A stretch of DNA of 45,402 bases from SIG603 sp964369415 (GTDB lineage: Bacteria; Bacillota; Clostridia; Oscillospirales; Acutalibacteraceae): the NCBI GenBank assembly GCA_964369415.1, contig CAYJFP010000017.1, positions 1-45,402 of the forward strand, given 5' to 3'. The stretch's first letter is position 1. Each line of letters begins with the position of its first letter. Shown piece by piece: positions 7,334 to 15,769 of this stretch. The position numbers and the translations under genes are program-made. The notes beneath the pieces were generated by a model, which saw nothing but the letters and a program-made list of their open reading frames with translations, was not told the origin of the DNA and made no database searches.

Positions 7334-8654
7334 TTTTTTTACTAAAAAAATAAGTCTTACAGAGATTTTTTCCAAAAAGACTTTTGTTTTAATTTTTTCA
7401 TTTGTCTGTTCTGTAGTTATTTGGTTTTATATGGTAATTACCAATTCTCTTGACAGACCCAAATACATATATGATATTCCCATAGTTGTAGAGCTTTCAG
7501 AGGAAGCTAAAAATATGGGGGTAGAAGTTTTTGAGCAAAATGTATATACGGCGACAGTTGCAATATCGGGAGATAGTTTCATCTTAGATAATGTAACTGC
7601 TGAGGATATTTCGGTAGTGGCAAAGCTTGACCCAGTGCCTCAAAAGTTGTCAGCAAATACTCTTCAAACGGATACAGTAAGTGTACAAGCAAGTAAGGAA
7701 GGAAATTTACTTGCAAATTTTACAGTGGAAATGGTTTCACCTGAGGATGTGAGCATAACTTATGATATATATGAAGAAAAATCTTTTGACATAGAAAATA
7801 ATATAAAATACACATCAGCAAATGATTATTACGTAACAGCACCGACAATGAGTGAAACAAAGGTTACCGTTTCAGGCCCAGAGTCAGAAATTAATAAAAT
7901 TGCTAGGGTTTCTATTGACAATGTAATTCAAAATCCGATAACGGAATCTATGAGTATGAATGCTAAATTAAAATTTTATGATCAAAGTGACAATGAGATT
8001 GATATTTTATCTACTCATATCGGAATTAGCATAGAGGAAGTTGAAGTTAAGTTTAAAGCATATAGTAAGCAAACGGTACTGTTAGATGTGACAGAACTTA
8101 ATGTGCCTGCTAATTTTAGTATGGAAAGAATCACTATAGAACCTCTTACAATAGATATAGCTGGAGAGAGAGATGTAGTTTCACAGTATGAGACGATTAC
8201 CTTACCGACTGCTATAGATTTTTCACAAATTAATACCAAGAATAATACATTTGAAATGGAAATACCTATGCCAAGTAGTGTTATCAATATTAGCAATGTG
8301 GAAACTGCAAAAGTAAGCGTGAACTTAAATGGATATGGAGAAACTACGGTAAGTACAAATCAGCTTGAGTTTATCAATGTTCCGTCTGATAAAGTTGCGA
8401 CGCTTACAACACAGGCGCTGTCTGTAAACATAGTTGCGGCAGATGCACAACTTTCAAAGATTTTGTCTACATCGGTTTATGGAACTATTGATATGGCGGG
8501 ATTTGCAGACATAAACGGTTCGGTAGAGGTTCCAGTTGCAGTTAAAATTTCAGGTGTTGATCATTCGTGGGTTTATGGTAGTTATACAGTTATTGTAAAT
8601 ATAAGTGATAAGCCGGTAGAAAGCGAACCCAGCACATCGGTGACACAACCTTAA
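7308..8654 (+). CDS. cdaR: CdaR, YbbR-domain regulator of CdaA
   Basis: A 448-aa extracytoplasmic protein anchored by one N-terminal helix (about residues 26-46, FVLIFSFVCSVVIWFYMVIT) and followed by tandem YbbR repeats rich in beta strands (about 50-430). The tail is Ser/Thr/Pro-rich. CdaR binds CdaA and tunes c-di-AMP output. It overlaps the end of cdaA by 26 bp, with its SD (GGAAGAAAGGAA) inside the cdaA coding sequence. In many Firmicutes the operon continues into glmM; here it does not, and the next genes encode transketolase from a separate promoter. Confidence 0.9.
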   Translation: MDKKKKTSNFFTKKISLTEIFSKKTFVLIFSFVCSVVIWFYMVITNSLDRPKYIYDIPIVVELSEEAKNMGVEVFEQNVYTATVAISGDSFILDNVTAEDISVVAKLDPVPQKLSANTLQTDTVSVQASKEGNLLANFTVEMVSPEDVSITYDIYEEKSFDIENNIKYTSANDYYVTAPTMSETKVTVSGPESEINKIARVSIDNVIQNPITESMSMNAKLKFYDQSDNEIDILSTHIGISIEEVEVKFKAYSKQTVLLDVTELNVPANFSMERITIEPLTIDIAGERDVVSQYETITLPTAIDFSQINTKNNTFEMEIPMPSSVINISNVETAKVSVNLNGYGETTVSTNQLEFINVPSDKVATLTTQALSVNIVAADAQLSKILSTSVYGTIDMAGFADINGSVEVPVAVKISGVDHSWVYGSYTVIVNISDKPVESEPSTSVTQP

Positions 8655-8661
8655 AAAAAGC

Positions 8662-8690
8662 TTGCAAAATTTTGCAAAATGATTTAAAAT
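8662..8690 (+). promoter_or_regulatory. Transketolase promoter with overlapping palindrome
   Basis: TTGCAA (8662-8667), a 17-bp spacer and TAAAAT (8685-8690). A perfect 16-bp palindrome, TTGCAAAATTTTGCAA (8662-8677), covers the -35 box and half of the spacer. That is where a repressor would block RNA polymerase. No T tract follows directly, so it is unlikely to be only a terminator for cdaR. Confidence 0.6.
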
Positions 8691-8742
8691 AATCTAGTAA
8701 GAAAAAATCTATCGAGCCATTTTTAGAAAGGATGATAATTCA

Positions 8743-9585
8743 GTGCAAGAAATGGAAAAAAAACAACTAAAAATTACTGCGGCGAAAATCAGACTAGGTG
8801 TTATTGAGGGAGTATTCAACGCAAAATCAGGACATCCAGGCGGTTCGCTATCTGCTACCGATATTTATACTTATCTTTACTTTAAAGAAATGAATATTGA
8901 TCCTGCTAATCCAAAAGCAGAAGATAGAGACAGATTTGTTTTATCAAAAGGTCACTGTGCACCAGGTCTTTATTCGACTTTAGCACAAAGAGGTTATTTT
9001 GACGTAGAAGAACTTAAAAAGCTTAGACATATAGGTTCTATGCTTCAAGGGCATCCAGATATGAAGTCGACTCCCGGTGTTGACATGACCTCGGGTTCTT
9101 TAGGACAAGGTATATCTGCAGCTGTCGGAATGGCGTTAGCTGGAAAAATTGATAATAAGTCATATAGAGTTTACTGTCTTTTAGGAGATGGTGAAATTGA
9201 CGAGGGACAAGTTTGGGAAGCTGCTATGTTTGCTTCTCATAAAAAGCTTGACAATTTCTGTGCTATCGTTGACTATAATGGTCTTCAAATAGACGGCCCT
9301 ATAAGCGAAGTTGCAGGTCCAGAGCCTATAGATGCTAAGTTTGAAGCCTTTGGTTTTCACGTTATATCTATCTGTGGAAATTGCTTTGACGATTTAGAAA
9401 AAGCTTTTGAAGAAGCTAAAACAATTAAAGAAAAACCTGTCGCTATCATAGCTAAAACTATGAAAGGCAAGGGTGTATCTTTCATGGAGAACAATGTAAA
9501 CTGGCATGGTGCGGCTCCTAATAAAGAGCAGTACGACCTTGCGATGGAAGAACTAAATAAAACACTTAAGGAATTGGAGGGGTAA
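8743..9585 (+). CDS. Transketolase, N-terminal (TPP-binding) subunit
   Basis: A 280-aa protein equal to the first third of classical transketolase. It binds thiamine diphosphate: SGHPGGSLSATD (about residues 28-39) and the GDGEIDEGQVWEAAMFASH motif (about 149-167) with NG downstream form the TPP/Mg site. Two-subunit transketolases are usual in Clostridia and archaea. GTG 8743 is chosen because the SD AAAGGA (8728-8733) fits it better than ATG 8752. The C-terminal subunit begins 3 bp after its stop. Together they shuttle two-carbon units in the pentose phosphate pathway. Confidence 0.9.
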   Translation: MQEMEKKQLKITAAKIRLGVIEGVFNAKSGHPGGSLSATDIYTYLYFKEMNIDPANPKAEDRDRFVLSKGHCAPGLYSTLAQRGYFDVEELKKLRHIGSMLQGHPDMKSTPGVDMTSGSLGQGISAAVGMALAGKIDNKSYRVYCLLGDGEIDEGQVWEAAMFASHKKLDNFCAIVDYNGLQIDGPISEVAGPEPIDAKFEAFGFHVISICGNCFDDLEKAFEEAKTIKEKPVAIIAKTMKGKGVSFMENNVNWHGAAPNKEQYDLAMEELNKTLKELEG

Positions 9586-9588
9586 GTA

Positions 9589-10533
9589 ATGGCTGAAATG
9601 ATTAAAAAAGCAACTAGAGAGAGCTTTGGTGAAGCACTTTGTGAAATTGCAAAAACAAATGAAGATATAATCGTGCTAGACGCTGACCTTGCAGCGGCAA
9701 CTAAGACAGGCGTATTTAAAAAAGCTTATCCAGATAGATTCTTTAACTGTGGTATTGCCGAGTGCAATATGATTGGTATAGCGGCGGGTCTTGCAAGCTG
9801 TGGAAAAATTCCATTTGCGGCATCTTTTGCGATGTTCTCAGCTGGAAGAGCCTTTGAGCAAGTTAGAAACTCAGTTGGTTATCCACACTTAAATGTTAAA
9901 ATAGCAGGCTCACACGCAGGTATTTCAGTTGGTGAAGACGGTGCTACACACCAATGTTGTGAAGATATCGCCCTTATGAAAGTTATTCCAGGAATGACAG
10001 TTATCAATCCTTGTGATCATTATGAAATGATTGAAGCTGTAAAAGCGATGGTAGATTATAACGGTCCATGCTATATAAGACTTGGAAGACTAGCGGTTGA
10101 GAGCATTAATCATAATGATGATTATAAATTTGAGCTTGGAAAAGGCGTACAGCTAAGAGACGGAAGTGACCTTACAATTATTGCGACAGGTCTTTTGGTT
10201 CAAGAAGCTGTAAAAGCTTCTGATAATCTAAAAGCTAAAGGAATAAGTGCAAGAGTGATTAATATTCACACAATCAAACCTCTTGATAAAGATATAGTTA
10301 TTAAAGCGGCTAAAGAGACAGGAAAAATCATAGTATGTGAAGAGCATAACGTAATTGGCGGACTTGCTGATTCTGTTTCGGCTACTCTTTCTGAAAGCTG
10401 TCCTTGCCTAATCAAAAGAGTTGGCGTAGAGGATAGATTTGGATATTCAGGGCCTGCACCAGAGTTACTTAAGGAGTTTGGACTATCTTCTGATAACATT
10501 GAAAAGGTAGCTACTGAATTTGCTTCAAAATAA
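9589..10533 (+). CDS. Transketolase, C-terminal subunit
   Basis: A 314-aa partner of the preceding gene, holding the Pyr and C-terminal domains. NCGIAECNMIGIAAGLASCG (about residues 51-70) has the catalytic Glu that activates TPP. The usual Gln after that Glu is Cys here (AEC), probably a lineage variant. SHAGISVGEDGATHQ (about 108-122) holds conserved substrate-site His residues. SD GGAGGGG lies before ATG 9589. A terminator follows at 10544, so the two subunits form a self-contained operon. Confidence 0.9.
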   Translation: MAEMIKKATRESFGEALCEIAKTNEDIIVLDADLAAATKTGVFKKAYPDRFFNCGIAECNMIGIAAGLASCGKIPFAASFAMFSAGRAFEQVRNSVGYPHLNVKIAGSHAGISVGEDGATHQCCEDIALMKVIPGMTVINPCDHYEMIEAVKAMVDYNGPCYIRLGRLAVESINHNDDYKFELGKGVQLRDGSDLTIIATGLLVQEAVKASDNLKAKGISARVINIHTIKPLDKDIVIKAAKETGKIIVCEEHNVIGGLADSVSATLSESCPCLIKRVGVEDRFGYSGPAPELLKEFGLSSDNIEKVATEFASK

Positions 10534-10543
10534 AATAGTTAGA

Positions 10544-10575
10544 AAATACATGTCAAATTGGCATGTATTTTTTTA
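10544..10575 (+). terminator. Terminator of the transketolase operon
   Basis: Stem AAATACATG/CATGTATTT (10544-10552 with 10562-10570) has inner T-G and C-G pairs and is followed by a T run. It sits 11 bp past the stop codon. Confidence 0.8.
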
Positions 10576-10604
10576 TATCTTTTTTATAAAATATTGGTAT
10601 TTTA

Positions 10605-10633
10605 TTGACATAATAGTATTCAAGTGTTATATT
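10605..10633 (+). promoter_or_regulatory. Promoter of the lactonase-sulfatase cassette
   Basis: A perfect TTGACA (10605-10610), a 17-bp spacer and TATATT (10628-10633). It drives the four-gene cassette from 10671. No convincing operator was seen. Confidence 0.75.
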
Positions 10634-10670
10634 AATCTAGCATGGTTTACTAAAAAGCGAGGTGTTCTCT

Positions 10671-11546
10671 TTGATTTTAGAGGCAAAGATAGAGCTTGAT
10701 TTAAAAACGATATTGGCAGAAGGTCCATTTTGGAATGAAAAAGAAAATAAACTTTGCTTTGTAGGTATAGACGATAAAAAATTCTACAGGTACTGCCCAA
10801 AAACTAAGAAACTTGAAGTGAAAGACACCGAAATAAGATTTGGAAGTGCGGCAATACATTCAGGCGGTGGCTATATTGTCGCAGCCGAAAATGCTTTTTA
10901 TCACTACAATTTTGAATTGAATGAGACAAAATTAGTGGCGGAAATAGAAAACTTTCCAAAAGATGGTAGGTTAAATGACGGTAAATGTGACCCTAAAGGT
11001 AGGTTTTGGTCGGGCTCTATGGCAAAGGACAATAAAGGAGAACTCTATTGCTTAGATAATAATGGAAAACTTAATCTAATGGAAAAAGATATAAGTATTT
11101 CAAATGGGCTTGTATGGAGTTTGAGTAAAGATGTGTTTTATTACGCAGATACAGGAAAAAAGACGATTTATGAGTATGCATACGATAATGAAACAGGAAA
11201 GATAAAAGATAAAAAAGTATTGATAGATTTCAGTGAGTTTAATGGTGCTCCTGACGGCATGACTATTGATAGTGAGGGCAACTTATGGGTGTGTCTTTGG
11301 GGTGGTTATGCGGTGACAAGGTGGAATGGTGAAACTGGAAAATTGATGACTAAAATTGATGTGCCAGCAAAAAACGTTACCTCGTGTGCATTTGGTGGCG
11401 AAAATTACGATACACTATATATTACAACTTCGACATTGGACATGACGGATGAAGAGAGGTTTAAATATCCACTTTCAGGCGGTGTTTTTTCGGTTAAAGT
11501 CGGAGTGAGTGGAAATAAAATGCAAGAATATTGTTTAGAGGGTTAA
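10671..11546 (+). CDS. SMP-30/gluconolactonase/LRE-family sugar lactonase
   Basis: A 291-aa six-bladed beta-propeller of the SMP-30/regucalcin/gluconolactonase family. It likely opens a sugar lactone to the aldonic acid. The metal-ligand sites are visible: EGPFW near the N terminus, GRLNDGKCDPKGRFWSGSM (about residues 98-116) and APDGMTIDSEGNLWV (about 197-211). TTG 10671 is chosen because GCGAGGTG (10657-10664) is then a 6-nt-spaced SD; a GTG at 10662 would lie inside that SD. The SDR gene starts 1 bp after its stop, so the two are tightly coupled. An SDR plus a lactonase is the classic front end of an oxidative sugar pathway. Confidence 0.82.
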   Translation: MILEAKIELDLKTILAEGPFWNEKENKLCFVGIDDKKFYRYCPKTKKLEVKDTEIRFGSAAIHSGGGYIVAAENAFYHYNFELNETKLVAEIENFPKDGRLNDGKCDPKGRFWSGSMAKDNKGELYCLDNNGKLNLMEKDISISNGLVWSLSKDVFYYADTGKKTIYEYAYDNETGKIKDKKVLIDFSEFNGAPDGMTIDSEGNLWVCLWGGYAVTRWNGETGKLMTKIDVPAKNVTSCAFGGENYDTLYITTSTLDMTDEERFKYPLSGGVFSVKVGVSGNKMQEYCLEG

Positions 11547-11547
11547 G

Positions 11548-12252
11548 ATGGAATTTAAAGATAAAGTAGTTGTTGTTACAGGAGGCACAGGCGGGATTGG
11601 TAAATGCATTGTTGAGGAATTTCTTAAAAATGGTGCAAAAGTGTGTGTTATAGATAGGGCTGAAAATTCATATTTTACAGGGGACATAGGAGACAAAGAT
11701 ACATTAATTAAATTTTCTCAAAAGGTAATAAGTGATTATAAAAAAGTGGATTTTTTAATAAATAATGCTCCGCCTATTTCAAAAGGTCTTGAGAACTGTA
11801 GTTATGAAGAATTTTCCTATGCGCTAAATGTTGGAGTGACTTCGGCGTTTATGCTTACAAAGCTGTTTATGCCTTATTTTACTAATGAAGCTAGTATTGT
11901 TAATATAAGTTCGAGCCGTGACAGAATGAGTCAAAAGGGTACGGAGAGTTACACTGCGGCAAAAGGTGGAATAAGTGCTCTTACACATGCGCTTGCGGTA
12001 AGCTTGTCGGGAAAAGTCAGGGTGAATTCTATTTCGCCTGGGTGGATTGATACTAATTATACTGTTTATGAAGGATCAGATGCAAGGCAGCATCCTTCTG
12101 GAAGGGTTGGAAATCCACTTGACATTGCAAATATGACGATGTTTTTGTGCTCTGATAAATCAGGATTTATAAATGGGGAAAATATCGTGATTGACGGCGG
12201 AATGACTAAGCAGATGATATATCATGATGATTTTGGCTGGAAGCTAGACTAA
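11548..12252 (+). CDS. SDR-family NAD(P)-dependent oxidoreductase
   Basis: A 234-aa classical short-chain dehydrogenase. The cofactor loop is TGGTGGIG (residues 11-18). The catalytic set is Ser in NISSS (about 119-123) with Tyr135 and Lys139 in YTAAK. SPGWIDT follows the active site. The structural NNAG motif reads NNAP here (residues 72-75), a mild departure. It probably oxidises a sugar to the lactone opened by the preceding gene. The coding start is 1 bp after the lactonase stop. The substrate is not predictable from the sequence. Confidence 0.85.
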   Translation: MEFKDKVVVVTGGTGGIGKCIVEEFLKNGAKVCVIDRAENSYFTGDIGDKDTLIKFSQKVISDYKKVDFLINNAPPISKGLENCSYEEFSYALNVGVTSAFMLTKLFMPYFTNEASIVNISSSRDRMSQKGTESYTAAKGGISALTHALAVSLSGKVRVNSISPGWIDTNYTVYEGSDARQHPSGRVGNPLDIANMTMFLCSDKSGFINGENIVIDGGMTKQMIYHDDFGWKLD

Positions 12253-12298
12253 GTTAATTATACCGAAAGGTAAAAATATAAAAAAGGATGGAAGAAAA

Positions 12299-13753
12299 AT
12301 GAAAGTATTATTTATCGACATTGATACCCTAAGACCTGATCATATGGGTTGTTATGGGTACAAGAGAAACACAACGCCTAATATGGACAAAATTGCAGAA
12401 GAAGGCGTAAAATTTACAAATTATTACTGCTCAGATGCTCCTTGTTTGCCTTCTAGAGCTTCGCTAATCAGCGGTAGATTTGGAATTAAAAACGGTGCGG
12501 TAGGACACGGCGGAACATGCGGTGATATGAGACTTTATGGTGCAGAAAGAGACTTTAAATGTAAGTATGACCTTGATAATTTTAATAATATTTTTAGAAG
12601 AGCGGGATATCACTGCACTTCTATAAGTACTTTCCCAGAAAGGCATTCATCATGGTGGTTTAGTGCTGGATTTAATGAGACATATAATGTTGGTAAGTGC
12701 GGTTCGGAATCAGGTGAAGAGGTGCTACCAGTTGCGCTTGACTGGCTAGAGAGAAATAAAGATAAAGACGATTGGTTCTTACACGTTCATTTATGGGATC
12801 CACATACACCTTATAGAGCTCCTGCTGATTTTGGAAATCCATTTGAAAACGATGAACTCGATACTTGGATGACTCAAGAAATTCTCGACGAGCAAAAAAG
12901 TTGGTCGGCTCCTCACGGTGTTTGGGATGTAGCTATGTATGATGATAAAATCAGCCCTGAATTTCCAAGACAACCTGGCAAAGTAATGAATATGGAAGAG
13001 TATAAATTCCTGATAGATAACTATGACTGCGGAATTAAATATGCGGACTTCTTAGTTGGTCAAATATTTGATAAACTTAAAGATAACAAGCAGTTTGAAG
13101 ATACAGCGATTATCATAACTTCAGACCACGGCGAAAACATGGGAGAGCTTGGTATTTACGCTGAACATGGCACAGCTGACAACATCACTTGTAACATTCC
13201 GATGATAGTTAAATGGCCAAATGCTATGAAAAATAAGGTTGATAATGGACTCCACTACAGCCTTGACTTGCTTCCAACTGTTGCAGATTTATTATCTGTC
13301 GATAAATGCGACATTTGGGATGGTACTTCATATGCTAAGACTATTACAGACGGTGAAGATTTAGGAAGAGAGAGCGTTGTAATTTCGCAAATGGCACATA
13401 TTTGTCAGCGTTCTGCCCGTTTTGGCGATTATCTATATGTTAGAACTTACCATGATGGATTTAGATTGTTTGATAAAGAAATGCTCTTTAACCTTAAAGA
13501 AGATCCACATGAGCAGTTTGATATTAAGGATAAATATCCTGAAATTTGTGCTAAAGGTGCAAAATACATACTAGACTGGCACGACGAAGCCATGTTAACT
13601 TCAGACAGTGTCATAGACCCAATGTGGACGGTAATCAGCGAGGGTGGACCTGCACATACTAAAGGCCAACTTGATAGATATCTAAAAAGACTTGGTGAAA
13701 CAGGAAGAGAAGAAGCCGCTAAGAAATTAGCAAAGAGACATAAGAAAGGGTAA
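12299..13753 (+). CDS. Cysteine-type sulfatase (alkaline phosphatase superfamily)
   Basis: A 484-aa type I sulfatase. The active-site signature CLPSRASLISGR begins at Cys49, which must be converted to formylglycine, so a maturase (anSME type in anaerobes) is needed; none is in this window. Metal ligands are visible at Asp7 and Asp9 in DIDTLRPDH and at Asp276-His277 in TSDHGENMG. There is no signal peptide, so the enzyme works inside the cell on imported sulfated sugars. The SD AAAGGATGG precedes ATG 12299. It is the third gene of the lactonase-SDR-sulfatase-esterase cassette, which suggests desulfation of a host or algal glycan unit. A phosphonate or phosphodiester substrate cannot be fully excluded. 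Confidence 0.87.
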   Translation: MKVLFIDIDTLRPDHMGCYGYKRNTTPNMDKIAEEGVKFTNYYCSDAPCLPSRASLISGRFGIKNGAVGHGGTCGDMRLYGAERDFKCKYDLDNFNNIFRRAGYHCTSISTFPERHSSWWFSAGFNETYNVGKCGSESGEEVLPVALDWLERNKDKDDWFLHVHLWDPHTPYRAPADFGNPFENDELDTWMTQEILDEQKSWSAPHGVWDVAMYDDKISPEFPRQPGKVMNMEEYKFLIDNYDCGIKYADFLVGQIFDKLKDNKQFEDTAIIITSDHGENMGELGIYAEHGTADNITCNIPMIVKWPNAMKNKVDNGLHYSLDLLPTVADLLSVDKCDIWDGTSYAKTITDGEDLGRESVVISQMAHICQRSARFGDYLYVRTYHDGFRLFDKEMLFNLKEDPHEQFDIKDKYPEICAKGAKYILDWHDEAMLTSDSVIDPMWTVISEGGPAHTKGQLDRYLKRLGETGREEAAKKLAKRHKKG

Positions 13754-13756
13754 TTT

Positions 13757-14413
13757 ATGCTACTTAAAGATAACATGAAAGTGCTTTTTCAAGGTGATAG
13801 TATTACCGATTGTGGCAGAACAAATGACATTTGGGACAAAAGATTTTTCTTCGGTGAAATTTTAGGAAATGGCTACCCTCACATGGTTTCTTCCTATGTA
13901 ACTGAAAAATATCCGTCGTTAAATATTCAGTATTTCAACAGGGCGATAAGCGGAAACAGAAGCTGTGACCTTGTAAATAGATGGCAAGAAGACTGCCTTG
14001 ATATTTGCCCTGATTTAATGGTTATGATGATTGGTATTAATGATGTTTGGAGAAAGTTTGACCAAAATGATGAGACTGAAACCGAGCAGTATATTAAGAA
14101 TGTTAGATACTTGATAGAGTCTCTTAAAGAAAAAAATCCAAATGTGAAAGTGATTATTTTTGAGCCGTTTTACTATAATAAAGACAGCAAAGAGACAAAA
14201 GAGTTCAGAAAAGAACTGATAGATAAAATTGAGGCTTTAAGAATTTTGGTGAAAGAACTTGGTTGTTACTATGTGCCACTTGACGGTATAATTGCCTCGA
14301 AATGCATGAATTTTGATTTTACAAAGTATCTTTTTGATGACGGTGTGCATCTGACTTCGATGGGACATGGAGTACTCGCAAAACAGCTTATAGATGTATT
14401 AGAAAAATACTGA
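13757..14413 (+). CDS. SGNH/GDSL hydrolase (likely carbohydrate esterase)
   Basis: A 218-aa SGNH-fold esterase. Block I is FQGDSITDCGR with Ser15 as nucleophile, block II has Gly in AISGNRSCDL, block III has Asn in IGINDVW, and block V is DDGVHLTSMGH with the catalytic Asp and His. Members of this compact type remove acetyl groups from sugars. There is no signal peptide. The start is 3 bp after the sulfatase stop, with SD AAAGGG inside the sulfatase end. It closes the cassette, followed by a strong terminator. The logical role is deacetylation of the same sulfated sugar, which is inferred from context only. Confidence 0.85.
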   Translation: MLLKDNMKVLFQGDSITDCGRTNDIWDKRFFFGEILGNGYPHMVSSYVTEKYPSLNIQYFNRAISGNRSCDLVNRWQEDCLDICPDLMVMMIGINDVWRKFDQNDETETEQYIKNVRYLIESLKEKNPNVKVIIFEPFYYNKDSKETKEFRKELIDKIEALRILVKELGCYYVPLDGIIASKCMNFDFTKYLFDDGVHLTSMGHGVLAKQLIDVLEKY

Positions 14414-14421
14414 AAATAAAT

Positions 14422-14455
14422 TAAACCCGTAAATCGTTTGTGATTTACGGGTTTA
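14422..14455. terminator. Bidirectional terminator
   Basis: A stem of at least 13 bp, AAACCCGTAAATC/GATTTACGGGTTT (14423-14435 with 14442-14454), has a 6-nt loop. It lies between the convergent esterase and DUF1461 genes and has T-rich flanks on the minus strand. Confidence 0.85.
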
Positions 14456-14462
14456 GTAATTT

Positions 14463-15104
14463 TCAATCGGTTTTAAGTTTTTTTGTAAGTAATTTATAGA
14501 CAACAAGAAGAAGAGCGCTTAAAAGTAGGGCGATAAACACAATCATTACTGCGCAGTGCATGAAAAATTCATTGGGTAATATTGTGATAACAGGGTCTTT
14601 AATCGGATCGAAAATCCAGTAATCGTTGTTAAAGGCTATTTGATGAAAAGTAACGAAAAACCAGTTCCAGTTAAGTGCAATTAAAACGCCAAGAACCGAG
14701 GGTATCGCGATCGTCATTATAGATGTAATCGGCATAAAAGAGTAGTTTTTTTTCTTTATCATAAAATAAACACCGATGGCAGAAGTGACAAAACTTACAC
14801 CCATTAAAACTTGAATTAAAACAAAAATATTTCGAACTTCTTCAAAATGTATTCGTCCTTCTTCACTCATCGCAAGTCCGTCAAACTCTAAAGATTCGGT
14901 GTTAAAAATACTGTTGTAAGAAATTAAAGCGTCATAATTTTTTATGATATTTTCCCTATCGTATCCTGTATATTCAGCAATAGATAGATTATCTACATCA
15001 AAATGATAAAGGGGTTTGAAGTTTAAGGTAAATACTACGGCAAAAGTGATAATAAAGATAAAAAGTGAAAAGGCTATGGCAAAGTTTGGCGATTTTTTAA
15101 GCAT
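14463..15104 (-). CDS. DUF1461/TIGR01906 membrane protein, Lit-like
   Basis: A 213-aa membrane protein with a helix at about residues 8-30, an external loop and three more helices. The family is TIGR01906/DUF1461, which includes Lit, the lipoprotein intramolecular transacylase that makes lyso-form lipoproteins in some Firmicutes. Both conserved His regions of the family are present: GRIHFEEVRNIF (about residues 83-94) and FHQIAFNNDYWIFDP (about 152-166), the latter followed by LPNEFF. SD AGGAAG is spaced 6 nt from ATG 15104. It is downstream of the CmpB-like gene on the same strand. Whether it has true Lit activity or another role is not decided by the sequence. Confidence 0.75.
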   Translation of the reverse strand: MLKKSPNFAIAFSLFIFIITFAVVFTLNFKPLYHFDVDNLSIAEYTGYDRENIIKNYDALISYNSIFNTESLEFDGLAMSEEGRIHFEEVRNIFVLIQVLMGVSFVTSAIGVYFMIKKKNYSFMPITSIMTIAIPSVLGVLIALNWNWFFVTFHQIAFNNDYWIFDPIKDPVITILPNEFFMHCAVMIVFIALLLSALLLVVYKLLTKKLKTD

Positions 15105-15194
15105 TTTATTCTTCCTGTCTATGTAATTTTTAAGCCGTTACTAAAAAACAGCTGTTATCATTATAGTTAAAATGCTAATTATTGTCAAACAAAA

Positions 15195-15626
15195 CTACAC
15201 AGAATCATAAATTTCAATTTTGGAATTATTATTTGACTTTGTGTTCTTTTTTTGACATAATAAAGCTATCATTTTGCATAGGAAAATAGCAGGTAAAGAC
15301 AAAACAAACCAAACCGCTGTGAAAGGAAGGCAAATTTGGCCTAAAAAATTGAATGGTAGGGAAGAATAGTCCCAAACCTCCATTAATAAGAGCTTGTTGA
15401 ATACTACGCCAACAATAAATTCAACTAAAGTGATAATTAAGGCTGAAATAAGCATTTTAAAAAAATATGAAGTTGAAGAAAGCTTTTCGCAGCAGATTTT
15501 GTTAATTAAAAGCATACAAATTCCAGCAGCAAGCGCCATAGAATAATGGGTATAGCCTTGCCATATTATTTCTAAAACAGGAAATAATAAACAACCGATT
15601 AAAAAAATAAACAAACTTTTTTTCAT
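15195..15626 (-). CDS. Putative ABC-transporter-type membrane protein (CmpB/DUF1113 family)
   Basis: A 143-aa protein with four hydrophobic segments. EIIWQGYTHYSMALAAGICM near the N terminus and YSSLPFNFLGQICLPFTAVW near the C terminus match the CmpB/DUF1113 family (annotated as putative ABC transporter permease, function unproven). ATG 15626 is chosen because GGGTGG on the minus strand is then a 5-nt-spaced SD; the GTG 9 bp upstream lies within it. No ATPase gene is nearby, so a transporter role is doubtful. It is divergent from galE. Confidence 0.7.
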   Translation of the reverse strand: MKKSLFIFLIGCLLFPVLEIIWQGYTHYSMALAAGICMLLINKICCEKLSSTSYFFKMLISALIITLVEFIVGVVFNKLLLMEVWDYSSLPFNFLGQICLPFTAVWFVLSLPAIFLCKMIALLCQKKNTKSNNNSKIEIYDSV

Positions 15627-15703
15627 GTAACCCACCCTTTTTATAGTATATTTTAAGTATTAGTTAAAAGGGAAAAAATAATCTTAATTTTAGTAAAAAT
15701 AAA

Positions 15704-15732
15704 TTGTTTTTTTCTTCATAATATGTTAAAAT
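15704..15732 (+). promoter_or_regulatory. Promoter of galE
   Basis: TTGTTT (15704-15709), a 17-bp spacer and TAAAAT (15727-15732), 37 bp before the galE start. It may drive the long downstream run, since no T-tailed terminator was seen between galE and the CBS gene. Confidence 0.6.
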
Positions 15733-15769
15733 TTAATGTGGAAAAATTATATTTAAGTGAGGTTGTTTT

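Noticed and set aside
10671..14413. Biosynthetic or phage-defence system
   Set aside because: All four products have clear small-molecule metabolic folds; no nuclease, toxin or carrier-protein domain is present.
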